64,000 bases of DNA, from assembly GCF_004378355.1 (NCBI RefSeq), contig NZ_SNUB01000016.1, positions 1 through 64,000 of the forward strand. Direction: 5' to 3'. The notes beneath the pieces were generated by a model. The model did no database searches, was not told the origin of the DNA, and worked only from the letters and a program-made list of their open reading frames with translations. A program made the position numbers and the translations under genes. Positions within the stretch are counted from its first letter, which is position 1. Every line of letters begins with the position of its first letter. The DNA is from Psychromonas algicola (GTDB lineage Bacteria; Pseudomonadota; Gammaproteobacteria; Enterobacterales; Psychromonadaceae). Below, one piece after another: positions 43,735 to 52,804 of this stretch.

Positions 43735-44526
43735 TTAATCTTTCGTTAATTTTATTTTAAGTAACCCATTTCTGGCTAACATATATCGTAAGCAAAGTAA
43801 CAAGGTTAATGACAAGGAAATACTTAACATGACAAAAATTGCAATTAAGATAAGTAGCTGATATTTAATAGCGATGATTGGCGTTACACCTCCTAATATT
43901 TGCCCTGTCATCATGCCTGGCAAGGTTACAATACCGGTTGTTGCCATTGTAGCTAAAATCGGGGCTTGTGCTTTTTTCATCGCTTGTTGTAAAAAAGGAA
44001 AGGCGGCTTGTGAGGCGGTTGCGCCTAAAGCAATCGCTGCTTCATATTCATTTCCACGTTGTTTAAATCCATCAAAGAAGGTTTGTAAGCCAACAATATT
44101 ACTACTTATACTACTGCCTAGTAGCATGCCCGCTAATGGGATCATATATTGTGCGCTGTATAAAGGCGTGGGTTTAATAATAGCAATTGAAAGTATCAAT
44201 AACAGTGGTAATAAAGCGCTGCTCAGTGCTAAAACATTAATAAAAAATAGCGTGCGATGAGGCAAGTTGCTTTTGTTGATGATGCCATGGCTACCAATAA
44301 TGATCATCACAATAACCCAAGCTGCATTAATCCATATACTGTCTAACACAAAGATATATTCAAGGTATAAGCCAAGAAAAAGTAACTGCAGGAACATCCT
44401 GATTAATGAAGTGATTGTGCTTCTGCTAATGCCTAGTTTGAAGTAAGCATTAACGGATAATGGGATAAGTAATAACGTTGAGAAAATTGCTAATTGCAAC
44501 CAACTAATATCAATATTTGCTTGCAT
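43735..44526 (-). CDS. fetB: FetB-type ABC permease (UPF0014)
   Basis: This 263-residue inner-membrane protein has about seven helices. The family's conserved core is present (LAGMLLGSSISSN, EYEAAIALGATASQA, MATTGIVTLPGMMTGQILGG). In E. coli FetB pairs with the FetA ATPase in iron export. No ATPase gene lies on either side here, so the partner must be elsewhere. It is 45 bp downstream of the mltC-type gene on the same strand. Confidence 0.88.
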   Translation of the reverse strand: MQANIDISWLQLAIFSTLLLIPLSVNAYFKLGISRSTITSLIRMFLQLLFLGLYLEYIFVLDSIWINAAWVIVMIIIGSHGIINKSNLPHRTLFFINVLALSSALLPLLLILSIAIIKPTPLYSAQYMIPLAGMLLGSSISSNIVGLQTFFDGFKQRGNEYEAAIALGATASQAAFPFLQQAMKKAQAPILATMATTGIVTLPGMMTGQILGGVTPIIAIKYQLLILIAIFVMLSISLSLTLLLCLRYMLARNGLLKIKLTKD

Positions 44527-44571
44527 ATAAAACAGCGCCTCACTAATAGTCGTTGGTTTTTGTAAACGAAA

Positions 44572-45762
44572 TTATTGTTCGTAATTCTTTTTCGCTTTGG
44601 TTACTTTTTCTAAATAATAACGCGATTCATCACGCGGATGATCGTATCTTAATATTTTATAAACACCACTTGCAGAAGTTTGATTTAACTTACTCATTGC
44701 TGTGGTTCTATTATTAGGGTCAAAAGCTTTTAACACATTACCTGTACCGCCATTATAAGCAGAGATCATTGAGTATTCTTGACTTACTTTATTAGTGACT
44801 TTCGCCAGATATCGCGTTTGCAAGATATATAAATAAGCGCTGCCTATATCGATATTATTTGCAGGTGAAAAAAGTACTTCTTTAGTAGGCTGACCCGACT
44901 TGTTTTTTACCAAATTATAAACATCTTTACCGGCTGTCGCTGGCACAACTTGCATTAATCCATAAGCATTTGCTGGACTAACGGCATAAGGGTTGAATGA
45001 ACTTTCTGTTTCAATAATACCGTAAATAAGCGCGGGTGGTAGATGATAGCGGTTCGCTGCTGCAATCACATATTGGCTGTATTTTTCTTGGCGTAAATGT
45101 TGATGCTGCTCTACTAAATTAAATTCCACTGCGTAAACAGTTTTACCATTAACGACAGATTTTTGTAGTTTATTTGAAACCAAATAATCTGAATAACGTT
45201 GCGCGCGCCAAGGGTATTTGACCAGTTTACCTTCATGGTCCACAACTTGTGGATACAGAAATGGTACGCCATCGGTATTAGGAGCAGAGCTAGAAAAGAT
45301 ATCTGTTTTTGTAGGATCTGATGTTGTTAATAATGTGGTGGTGACTGCTTTTTTTAATGACCAAATTGGTGAGTCTGTTGTCAATGTTTCAACTCTGACG
45401 ATGCCTTTATCAAAATCGACAATAGATCTTGCTTGGTAGTTATTACTGTATTTTACATACTTTTTCTTTGCGGGTAATTGACTGTTGCTTGAGCCCCATC
45501 TTTTGTTTACTTTTTGATCCAATTCTTTATATAACGCTTTAACAACTTTGAGATCGGCACTGATCAAGGCTTTGCTGACTTTTGCTTGCTTCGCAATCGC
45601 TTTAACATCTTTAATATTGTCAGCATTTTTAATTTGATCTGATAAATTCTTTACTGAGTTTAAAGACTTGAAGGACGACATTGATTCGCAGCCAGTAAGC
45701 GCTAGCAAGGTGATACTTATTAAAATGAAAGTAGGGCGGTGAAAGTAGCTAGTTGATATCAA
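44572..45762 (-). CDS. mltC: Membrane-bound lytic murein transglycosylase, MltC type
   Basis: This 396-residue lipoprotein has a signal peptide ending in LTGC (lipobox). The N-terminal domain matches the MltC-specific DUF3393 region. The C-terminal soluble lytic transglycosylase domain carries the catalytic Glu in ALIYGIIETESSFNP and the conserved AYGLMQVVP and YNGG motifs. It cleaves peptidoglycan glycan strands at the inner face of the outer membrane. E. coli MltC is slightly shorter (about 360 residues). Confidence 0.88.
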   Translation of the reverse strand: MISTSYFHRPTFILISITLLALTGCESMSSFKSLNSVKNLSDQIKNADNIKDVKAIAKQAKVSKALISADLKVVKALYKELDQKVNKRWGSSNSQLPAKKKYVKYSNNYQARSIVDFDKGIVRVETLTTDSPIWSLKKAVTTTLLTTSDPTKTDIFSSSAPNTDGVPFLYPQVVDHEGKLVKYPWRAQRYSDYLVSNKLQKSVVNGKTVYAVEFNLVEQHQHLRQEKYSQYVIAAANRYHLPPALIYGIIETESSFNPYAVSPANAYGLMQVVPATAGKDVYNLVKNKSGQPTKEVLFSPANNIDIGSAYLYILQTRYLAKVTNKVSQEYSMISAYNGGTGNVLKAFDPNNRTTAMSKLNQTSASGVYKILRYDHPRDESRYYLEKVTKAKKNYEQ

Positions 45763-45918
45763 ATTTATTACTCATCATTTATGATTCATTACTAAGCAAT
45801 ATAATGAGATAGCAATATTGCTTATGTCGAAATACTCAAGGCTAACTGTTAAGGAAGTTAACCTTGGATCTTGAAGTTTCAATTGTAACAGAATCAATAT
45901 TAATGCAAAACGTGTGCT

Positions 45919-46368
45919 TTATTGAGTTAACTCTTCATCTAAAGGTAACCAATCCACCTCTACCCCTGCTTGAGTAAACATTTCTTCACTGAGTTTTATT
46001 TTGTCACCCCAGCGCGATAAAAAGTCTTCACTTTGCGCGTGGCAATGTACTGCTTTGATACCTGTTTGAATGATTTTCGCCGCACAATTTGGGCAAGGGA
46101 AATGTGTTACCCAAATTTCACACCCTTTTAAATCGCGTTTTGCATAAAGTATTGCGTTTTCTTCTGCGTGTAAGGTTTTAAGTAATTTTATTTCACGGTT
46201 ATCGATTGCGGCATTATCAGAAATTCCTTGTGGATAACCATTAAAGCCTAATGAAACGATACGGTTATGCTCGGTGATCACCGCGCCAACCTGCGTTGAT
46301 GGATCTTTACTCCATGAACCAACTAGTTCTGCCATTTGAATAAATCGTGATGCCCATTTAGAAATCAT
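45919..46368 (-). CDS. dCMP deaminase-type enzyme
   Basis: This 149-residue zinc deaminase has the metal ligands in HAEENAI and PCPNC. The N-terminus SKDPSTQVGAVI and the overall length fit dCMP/CMP deaminases, which convert dCMP to dUMP for dTTP synthesis. Related late-competence proteins share the motif, so the exact substrate is inferred. It is a single gene, cytosolic. Confidence 0.85.
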   Translation of the reverse strand: MISKWASRFIQMAELVGSWSKDPSTQVGAVITEHNRIVSLGFNGYPQGISDNAAIDNREIKLLKTLHAEENAILYAKRDLKGCEIWVTHFPCPNCAAKIIQTGIKAVHCHAQSEDFLSRWGDKIKLSEEMFTQAGVEVDWLPLDEELTQ

Positions 46369-46634
46369 AAGTAAATCCTTCCTTGTTGTGTCTGTGTTTA
46401 TTGTGCTTAAGCATTGAGTTGGTTACAAGTTTCATTGTTGTTTTTATCTATACACTGAATCGCTTTTTAGATATTCGCATGAGTTTAGTGTAATACCTAC
46501 TTATTAACGCATAATTATAGCTATTTTCAGCCTTTTGGGCATACCTTATAACGCTTTGTCTATGCTAAACTGCTCGCCTTAAAATTACCCCTTAAACAAT
46601 ATATTAGTTCTATTGAACAGTAGAGTGAGCAAAC

Positions 46635-47939
46635 ATGAAGTTTCCTGGTCAGCGTAAGTCAAAGCATTATTTCCCTGTCAATAATAATGATCCGTTATTA
46701 ATTGGTCTACGCCCTCAGCCAGAGGCTGCTTCAAGTTATATTGCTGGTATTGATCAGGTATTAGTTGATATAGAAGCGAAAGTGGATATGCAACTTATTG
46801 AGCGTTACAAATTAATGAAAGGCAACTCAACCTTAATTGATGATCAAGCCGCTCATTCGTTATATCAAGAATTGAAAGAAAATCAGTTAATTAGTGGTGA
46901 ATTTGCAGGTGGGACCATTGGTAATACTATTCACAATTATTCAACGCTTGCTGATGCTGAATCCGTTTTATTTGGTGTAATGAGTAAAAATATTCAAGTG
47001 GGAAGTTATGCTTACCGTTATCTTTGCAATACATCTTCAAAGGTTAACTTAAATCACTTACAACCTGTTGAAGGGCCTATTGGGCGTTGCTTCACTTTAA
47101 TCTCTGAAGATGGTGAACGAACTTTTGCAATTAGCAAGGGCGCAATGGATCAACTTTCCCCTGATTTTATCGATAAAGACGTTGTTCAAGGCGCATCTGC
47201 TTTAGTGCTTACAGCTTATTTGATGCGCGCCAGTGATGGTGACCAAATGACTGAAGCTGCATTAAAAGCAATTGAATATGCTAAGCAAGCTAAAGTGCCT
47301 GTGGTATTAACATTAGGAACGCGATTTTTAATTGAAAGTGATCCTCAATGGTGGTGTGATTTTATTAACAATAATGTTGATATTCTGGCAATGAATGAAG
47401 AGGAAGGGGAAGCATTAACTGGTTTTAACGATCCCCTTTCTGCTAGTGAAGCTGCGTTAGAGTTATGTGATTTAGTATTAACAACAGCAGGCCCATTAGG
47501 TTTGTTTATGGCGGGGTATGCTGAAGATTCATTAAAACGAGAAACAAATCATCCGCTATTACCAGGAATAATTCCTGAATTTAATCGTTATGAATTTTCC
47601 CGTCCAATGTTGAAAGAACATTGTGTTACACCATTAAAAGTTTACGCTCACATTCCACCTTTTATGGGCGGACCTGAAGTGATTCGTAATACTAACGGTG
47701 CAGGTGACGCCGCGCTAGCTGCGTTATTACATGACTTGGCTTCTAATGATTTCCATAAGATTAATGTACCTGGCTCAAGTAAGCACGTAAACCAAGGTTT
47801 ATGTTATTCATCATTCTCGCAAATTTGTAAGTACGCTAATCGTGTTGCTTATGAGGTGTTAGCGCAACATAGTCCTCGTTTATCTCACGGTTTACCCGAA
47901 CGTGAAGATAGTTTAGAAGAGGCTTATTGGGAGCGTTAG
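46635..47939 (+). CDS. gsk: Inosine-guanosine kinase
   Basis: This 434-residue PfkB-family kinase phosphorylates inosine and guanosine in purine salvage. The N-terminus MKFPGQRKSKHYFPV and the length match E. coli Gsk. The C-terminal NTNGAGDAALAALLHDL holds the catalytic Asp and anion hole. It is a single gene with a clean 260-bp upstream region. Confidence 0.94.
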   Translation: MKFPGQRKSKHYFPVNNNDPLLIGLRPQPEAASSYIAGIDQVLVDIEAKVDMQLIERYKLMKGNSTLIDDQAAHSLYQELKENQLISGEFAGGTIGNTIHNYSTLADAESVLFGVMSKNIQVGSYAYRYLCNTSSKVNLNHLQPVEGPIGRCFTLISEDGERTFAISKGAMDQLSPDFIDKDVVQGASALVLTAYLMRASDGDQMTEAALKAIEYAKQAKVPVVLTLGTRFLIESDPQWWCDFINNNVDILAMNEEEGEALTGFNDPLSASEAALELCDLVLTTAGPLGLFMAGYAEDSLKRETNHPLLPGIIPEFNRYEFSRPMLKEHCVTPLKVYAHIPPFMGGPEVIRNTNGAGDAALAALLHDLASNDFHKINVPGSSKHVNQGLCYSSFSQICKYANRVAYEVLAQHSPRLSHGLPEREDSLEEAYWER

Positions 47940-48159
47940 GTTTTTAACAAACTGTATTTTAATTGCAGTGCTCATTATTAGATCGTTATTTTTAAAACAA
48001 TTTTTTGATGAGCATTATTTCTTTAGGCTTTACCTCTTTTAGTTAGTCGTTTGCTATAAACCTCATGTTCAGAAAAATTGAACGAGTACTTAAATTCTTT
48101 CTAATATTTTTAATCTCTGCTTTTTTGTATTATCAGTAGTCATAATTAAAGGGAAACTT

Positions 48160-49119
48160 ATGACCACTGCGTGCACTTCAGTATTAACTAAAATTCAACA
48201 AAAAAAAGGTATGTTCCCCTTTGTTGCTTTAGGCTGTGTGTGTCTATTTCCTATCATCTCTTCACCTATCGCTTTAATACTTGGTTTTACAATTGCAACG
48301 CTTGGTTTAGTGCCAACTCAATTAGATACTGGTGCATTAACAAAGAAGTTGTTGGCGTTATCTATTGTAGGTTTAGGTTTTGGTATTAATGTAGAACAAG
48401 CCGTGCAAGCGAGTTCTGACAATTTTGGACTCATTGTAGGCTCAATTTTTACTACTTTGTTAATGGGGACTTTATTAACTAAGTTATTTAAAGTAGATCC
48501 TAAAACAGGGCATTTAGTCGCTTCTGGTACGGCTATTTGCGGCGGTAGCGCGATTGCTGCAGTTGCTCCTGCTATCCAAGCGAATAATGAGCAAGCTTCT
48601 CACGCGCTCGCGACAGTGTTTATTTTAAATAGCATTGCGCTATTTGTATTTCCACTGGTAGGACACGCTTTAGCAATGAGCCAATATAACTTTGGACTTT
48701 GGAGTGCCATTGCCATCCATGATACTTCTTCTGTTGTCGGTGCTGCTTCTGCTTATGGTGACGAAGCATTACAAATCGCGACAACCGTTAAGCTAGCAAG
48801 AGCTATGTGGATTGTGCCTATTGCCTTTGTAAGTGCTTTATTTTTTAAAGGTGATGGTAAAAAAATCACAGTGCCTTTGTTTATTCTATTTTATTGTGTT
48901 GCCATTGCGATTGCGCATTATCTTCCTCAATTTGATGGTCTTTACCAAGGAGTGTTCTTTGTTAGTAAGCGCTTATTAGTTTTATGTTTATTTTTGATTG
49001 GTTGTGGATTAACCATTAAACATATTCGCAATGCAGGTTATAAACCTATGTTGTTAGGTGTTTTGTTATGGATAACCATTGCTAGTAGTGTATTAGCTTA
49101 CATTGAGTTGCTTAAATAA
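48160..49119 (+). CDS. YeiH/UPF0324-type membrane protein
   Basis: This 319-residue membrane protein has about ten helices. Family segments are visible: GTAICGGSAIAAVAPAI, AIHDTSSVVGAASAYGDEAL and TTVKLARAMWIVP. Members are annotated as putative sulfate exporters, mostly without direct proof. An AAAGGG site precedes the ATG. It is followed by a channel gene on the same strand 90 bp on. Confidence 0.85.
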   Translation: MTTACTSVLTKIQQKKGMFPFVALGCVCLFPIISSPIALILGFTIATLGLVPTQLDTGALTKKLLALSIVGLGFGINVEQAVQASSDNFGLIVGSIFTTLLMGTLLTKLFKVDPKTGHLVASGTAICGGSAIAAVAPAIQANNEQASHALATVFILNSIALFVFPLVGHALAMSQYNFGLWSAIAIHDTSSVVGAASAYGDEALQIATTVKLARAMWIVPIAFVSALFFKGDGKKITVPLFILFYCVAIAIAHYLPQFDGLYQGVFFVSKRLLVLCLFLIGCGLTIKHIRNAGYKPMLLGVLLWITIASSVLAYIELLK

Positions 49120-49212
49120 GATGATCAAAAGCATAGAGTCATAATATGTCTAGACACTAAAAGGCATTCCTTTTATGCTATGCGAGTAATTATTAATTCG
49201 GGTAGCACAGAG

Positions 49213-50049
49213 ATGACAAAGTTCGACAAATCAATTGATAAAAATTTAATCACTTCCAAGTTCGGCAGGTTACAACGCCAATTTTATAGTATTAGAAATA
49301 ACAAAATGTTCGAGCTGTTTGTTATTTCAATTATTATCTTTTCAGCATTAATGATTGGAGCAAACAGTTACCAAGTGTCTGCTACTACCTATCAAGTTCT
49401 ATCTGTCTTAGATATTACCATCACAGTTATTTTCTTAATTGAAATCATTATTCGTTTTATTGGCGAGCCTAATAAAAAACGTTTTTTTCATAATGCCTGG
49501 AATGTGTTTGATACCTTTATTGTATTGGTTAGTTTAATTCCTATTGAAGACAGTGAATTAGCGGTCTTAGGACGTCTGGTTCGTATCTTCCGTGTATTAC
49601 GTATGGTTTCAATTATTCCAGAGTTGCGTATTTTAATTAATTCATTAGTTAAAGCTTTACCGCAATTAGGTTATGTCATGTTGCTCATGTTTATTATTTT
49701 CTATATTTATGCAGCGGTGGGGACAACATTCTTTGCAGCAATTAATCCTGATTTATGGGGAGATATTGCGGTTAGTCTGTTAACTTTATTTCGTGTCATG
49801 ACTTTTGAAGATTGGACTGACGTTATGTATGAAACGATGACTGTTTATTCTTTGTCTTGGTTTTATTATCTTACTTTTATCTTCTTTACCGCGTTTGCTT
49901 TTTTAAATATGGTGATTGGTATCGTGGTAAATGTTCTAGAGCAAGAGCGTCAGATAGAAGCTGATTTATTAAAGAAAGATTCTGATGAGCCATCAATGAA
50001 AGAATTGAAGCAAGAGCTTGCTGAAATTAAAGCATTATTACAAAAATAG
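49213..50049 (+). CDS. Voltage-gated ion channel, BacNaV-like
   Basis: This 278-residue protein has six membrane helices in the S1-S6 order. S4 has regularly spaced Arg (RLVRIFRVLRMV). A pore loop (LFRVMTFEDWTDVMYE) precedes S6, and a C-terminal charged coiled coil (MKELKQELAEIKALL) suits tetramer formation. The layout is that of bacterial single-domain Na+/Ca2+ channels. The filter-like TFEDWT differs from the NaChBac TLESWAS, so selectivity is uncertain. The ATG at 49213 is chosen over 49180 because it gives a conventional N-terminus, but both are possible. Confidence 0.85.
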   Translation: MTKFDKSIDKNLITSKFGRLQRQFYSIRNNKMFELFVISIIIFSALMIGANSYQVSATTYQVLSVLDITITVIFLIEIIIRFIGEPNKKRFFHNAWNVFDTFIVLVSLIPIEDSELAVLGRLVRIFRVLRMVSIIPELRILINSLVKALPQLGYVMLLMFIIFYIYAAVGTTFFAAINPDLWGDIAVSLLTLFRVMTFEDWTDVMYETMTVYSLSWFYYLTFIFFTAFAFLNMVIGIVVNVLEQERQIEADLLKKDSDEPSMKELKQELAEIKALLQK

Positions 50050-50068
50050 TAGGATAGAAAATCTAAAG

Positions 50069-50098
50069 CCAACTTAATGCAAATAAGTTGGTTTTTTA
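50069..50098 (+). terminator. Terminator after channel gene
   Basis: CCAACTTA and TAAGTTGG form a perfect 8-bp stem with a seven-base loop and six T residues after it. It overlaps the stop region of the small minus-strand ORF that begins at 50254. Confidence 0.85.
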
Positions 50099-50254
50099 AT
50101 CTCGATGAGACTTATGTTTTTTTTCAGTACTTACTAAATAGAATAAAAGTGAGAAGGCAAATAGTGAGCAAGCAGCGGCAATAATACCATTGCTTAAGGT
50201 CGCAATGATCACGGACAGCATGACTAAGGTAATAATAATAGGTGTTTTAAACAT
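50096..50254 (-). CDS. Small two-helix membrane protein, 52 residues
   Basis: This micro-protein begins MFKTPIIITLVML and has two hydrophobic helices followed by a basic tail (KKHKSH). A purine-rich AAAGAG site precedes the ATG. It lies in the gap between the channel gene and the 101-residue gene. Coding status rests on its length, hydrophobic pattern and ribosome site only. Confidence 0.45.
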   Translation of the reverse strand: MFKTPIIITLVMLSVIIATLSNGIIAAACSLFAFSLLFYLVSTEKKHKSHRD

Positions 50255-50372
50255 ACTCTTTCTACTTAATTAATTATTCAAGGCGTTATTATTAACAAGC
50301 TTGAATCAAAACGATAATAAGAAATTCTTCTAACTAATACGATTTACTTTTTAATGAAGTGAATCTGAGTAA

Positions 50373-50678
50373 ATGAATAAAACGATGAGAAAAACAGATA
50401 AAAAAATTGAAAATCAGTTACGTCAATCTTTAACTGAAGTGTGCCATTTTGCGCTTGAGAATATTGAAGGTTACCAATGGCTCACGCATAAAGTGAATTA
50501 CGATAGTTTCCCTAATTCGTTACAGATCATTTGCGCCTTTATGTCACGATCAGATATCGATGAATTAAAGCGTTCTCAACAAGACCGTATGTTGAAAAAA
50601 AACATCGAGGCTAAATTAACGAGCATTAATATCAAACTAAAAAATGCTGATAAACAAATTACTTATACAGTCGCGTAA
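50373..50678 (+). CDS. Conserved small protein, annotated Fis-like in relatives
   Basis: This 101-residue basic, helical protein begins with a Lys/Arg-rich stretch (RKTDKKIENQLRQSLTEVCHFALENI), then EGYQWLTHKVNYDSFP. Related proteins in Vibrio and Shewanella are labelled Fis-family regulators in databases, but the similarity to Fis is weak and no role is proven. An in-frame ATG at 50385 is an alternative start. A strong terminator follows. Confidence 0.7.
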   Translation: MNKTMRKTDKKIENQLRQSLTEVCHFALENIEGYQWLTHKVNYDSFPNSLQIICAFMSRSDIDELKRSQQDRMLKKNIEAKLTSINIKLKNADKQITYTVA

Positions 50679-50704
50679 CACTTCGACTGATTTTCCGCTA
50701 TAAA

Positions 50705-50728
50705 AAAGCCAGCAAATTTGCTGGCTTT
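50705..50728. terminator. Bidirectional terminator
   Basis: A perfect 24-bp palindrome (AAAGCCAGCAAA and its complement) is bordered by A and T runs. It sits between the convergent 101-residue gene and the gsiD-like permease gene and can serve both strands. Confidence 0.85.
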
Positions 50729-50754
50729 AGTTTATTAACTATTTAGCTAATCAA

Positions 50755-51702
50755 TTAACCTTTATAGATTTTTGGATTGAATACATCACGTAACCAATCT
50801 CCTAATAAGTTAATCACTAAGACTAAGCTAATTAATACAATACCTGGGAAGATGGTGATCCACCATGCGCCAGAGAATATGTATTTAAAGCCAATACTAA
50901 TCAAAGCACCTAAAGAAGGTTGGTCTACCGGTAAACCTAAACCTAAGAAAGATAACGCAGCTTCAGACATGATTGCATTGGCGACTTGTACCGTTGAGAT
51001 AACAAGAATAGGCGATAAACAGTTAGGTAAGATATGACGGAACATGATCCGTATGGATCTAAATCCCATCACCTGTGCAGCTTCTACATATTCTTTTTTC
51101 TTTTCTGCTAATACTGATGCTCGAATAGTACGTGCGTACTGCGGCCATTCAGCCACACCAATGATCACCACTAACATCACTACGGCATAATCAGCAAAAA
51201 ATTCAGCACCAAAACTTGCTTTAAAAATTGCGGTAATAATAATAGCGACCATCATAGTTGAGAATGAAAGTTGTACGTCTGCAAAACGCATTAGGAAGCT
51301 ATCGATACGACCACCGTAGTAGCCTGCTGATAAACCAATAATAATGCCTAAGATTAGCTGTACTGCAACGGCTAAGAAACCAATCGTCAATGATAATCTC
51401 GACCCATATAATATGGTTGATAAAATATCTCGACCTTGATCGTCTGTGCCTAGTAGGAATCGTACATTACCGTCTTCTAACCATGAAGGAGGTAACTCAG
51501 AATCCATTAAATCAATCGATGTTAAATCATAAGGATTAGTAGGCGAAATTAATGGAGCAAATAAAGCTGCAATTAAAAACGTTACAAATAAAGCAAAACT
51601 AAGCATTGCTACTTTGTCGCGTTTAAAGTGATAAAGGAAATCTGAATCCTTAATACGTTGCCAGCGAGATGGAGCTGCATTTTGTTCTGTAATAGTATTC
51701 AT
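50755..51702 (-). CDS. Peptide-type ABC permease, DppC/GsiD-like
   Basis: This 315-residue permease has about six helices, with an N-terminal DppC-type stretch and the coupling segment EYVEAAQVMGFRSIRIMFRHILPN. It is the last gene of a four-gene importer operon. One base separates it from the upstream permease gene. It forms the membrane channel with that partner. The substrate is discussed at the binding protein. Confidence 0.9.
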   Translation of the reverse strand: MNTITEQNAAPSRWQRIKDSDFLYHFKRDKVAMLSFALFVTFLIAALFAPLISPTNPYDLTSIDLMDSELPPSWLEDGNVRFLLGTDDQGRDILSTILYGSRLSLTIGFLAVAVQLILGIIIGLSAGYYGGRIDSFLMRFADVQLSFSTMMVAIIITAIFKASFGAEFFADYAVVMLVVIIGVAEWPQYARTIRASVLAEKKKEYVEAAQVMGFRSIRIMFRHILPNCLSPILVISTVQVANAIMSEAALSFLGLGLPVDQPSLGALISIGFKYIFSGAWWITIFPGIVLISLVLVINLLGDWLRDVFNPKIYKG

Positions 51703-51703
51703 A

Positions 51704-52681
51704 TTATGCTCCTTTGCCAGTGATATTAACGGTTGGATTCACTACGCCGTATAACAGATCAACGATAGTATTAGTGATCACAAAAATAAGACCCACCACA
51801 ATAACATAAGCCGTAATTAATGGTGTATCTACACGGTTAATCGCGTCTAAAAATAAATAACCTGTTCCCGGCCATTGGAAAACAGTTTCAGTTAAAATGG
51901 TGTAGGCAACCATAGTACCAATTTGAACACCACCTACTGTTAATACAGGTAACATTGTGTTTTTAAGGGCATGTTGGTAATAAATTTTATTCATTGCTAA
52001 GCCTTTAGCCGTCGCAAATTTTACATATTCAGAGCTTAATGCCTCTAACATTTCTGAGCGCACTAAACGAATAAATAAAGGCAACATAATAGAAGCCAGA
52101 GAAATACACGGTAATACGAGGTGTAATAAGCCATCAGAAGTTAAGAAACCTGTTTCCCAACCAAGTACCGAAACCGTTTCTCCACGGCCATAGGAAGGCA
52201 GCCACTGTAGTTCAATGGCAAATATATACATAAGTATAATAGCGGTTAAAAAGACCGGGATTGAAATACCGATACTACTGAATGCCATGATTATTTTCGT
52301 CCACACGCTTTTGGGGTGGATTGCGGAATAAACACCGAGTGGAATTGAGACCACGATAATAATAATTGCAGCACCAAAAACAAGTTCTAGTGTTGCTTGT
52401 AATTTGTCTAAAATTAGCCCTACCGCTGGACGTTTAAAGGTATAAGAAGTACCTAAATCACCTTGTACGGCATTAGTCACAAAACGTGCATATTTGGTAA
52501 TGTAAGGGTCATTTAAACCAAGTTCATCACGTAAGGTTTGTCGCTCTGCTTCTGATACAGATTGGCCTACCATTTCTCGAAGTGGATCGCCTAGGTTATC
52601 TTGGATTGCAAATGCGACTAGGCTGATCACAAACATTACAATAAATGCCTGAAACAGTCGCTGGACCAAAAAGGTAAACAT
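51704..52681 (-). CDS. Peptide-type ABC permease, DppB/GsiC-like
   Basis: This 325-residue permease has the DppB start (MFTFLVQRLFQAFIVMFVISLVAF), the NLGDPLREMVG periplasmic stretch and the coupling helix EYVKFATAKGLAMNKIYYQHALKN. It pairs with the downstream permease as a heterodimer. Two hairpins lie between it and the binding-protein gene, probably lowering its expression relative to that gene. Confidence 0.9.
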   Translation of the reverse strand: MFTFLVQRLFQAFIVMFVISLVAFAIQDNLGDPLREMVGQSVSEAERQTLRDELGLNDPYITKYARFVTNAVQGDLGTSYTFKRPAVGLILDKLQATLELVFGAAIIIIVVSIPLGVYSAIHPKSVWTKIIMAFSSIGISIPVFLTAIILMYIFAIELQWLPSYGRGETVSVLGWETGFLTSDGLLHLVLPCISLASIMLPLFIRLVRSEMLEALSSEYVKFATAKGLAMNKIYYQHALKNTMLPVLTVGGVQIGTMVAYTILTETVFQWPGTGYLFLDAINRVDTPLITAYVIVVGLIFVITNTIVDLLYGVVNPTVNITGKGA

Positions 52682-52703
52682 CAGTTGTTTCCTATCAATT
52701 TAT

Positions 52704-52728
52704 AAACACCCTCGAAATGAGGGTGTTT
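52704..52728. terminator. Hairpin between binding-protein and permease genes
   Basis: AAACACCCTC and GAGGGTGTTT form a 10-bp stem with a five-base loop. A second stem (AAGGAGGGTA/TAACCTCCTT, one mismatch) follows at 52751-52778. Both lie inside an operon, so they probably act as attenuating or mRNA-stabilising structures. Confidence 0.65.
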
Positions 52729-52804
52729 TTATTACAGTTAAAATATATTAAAGGAGGGTATGAATTCATAACCTCCTTGTCTAACCACTTACTTATTTAA
52801 CGAC

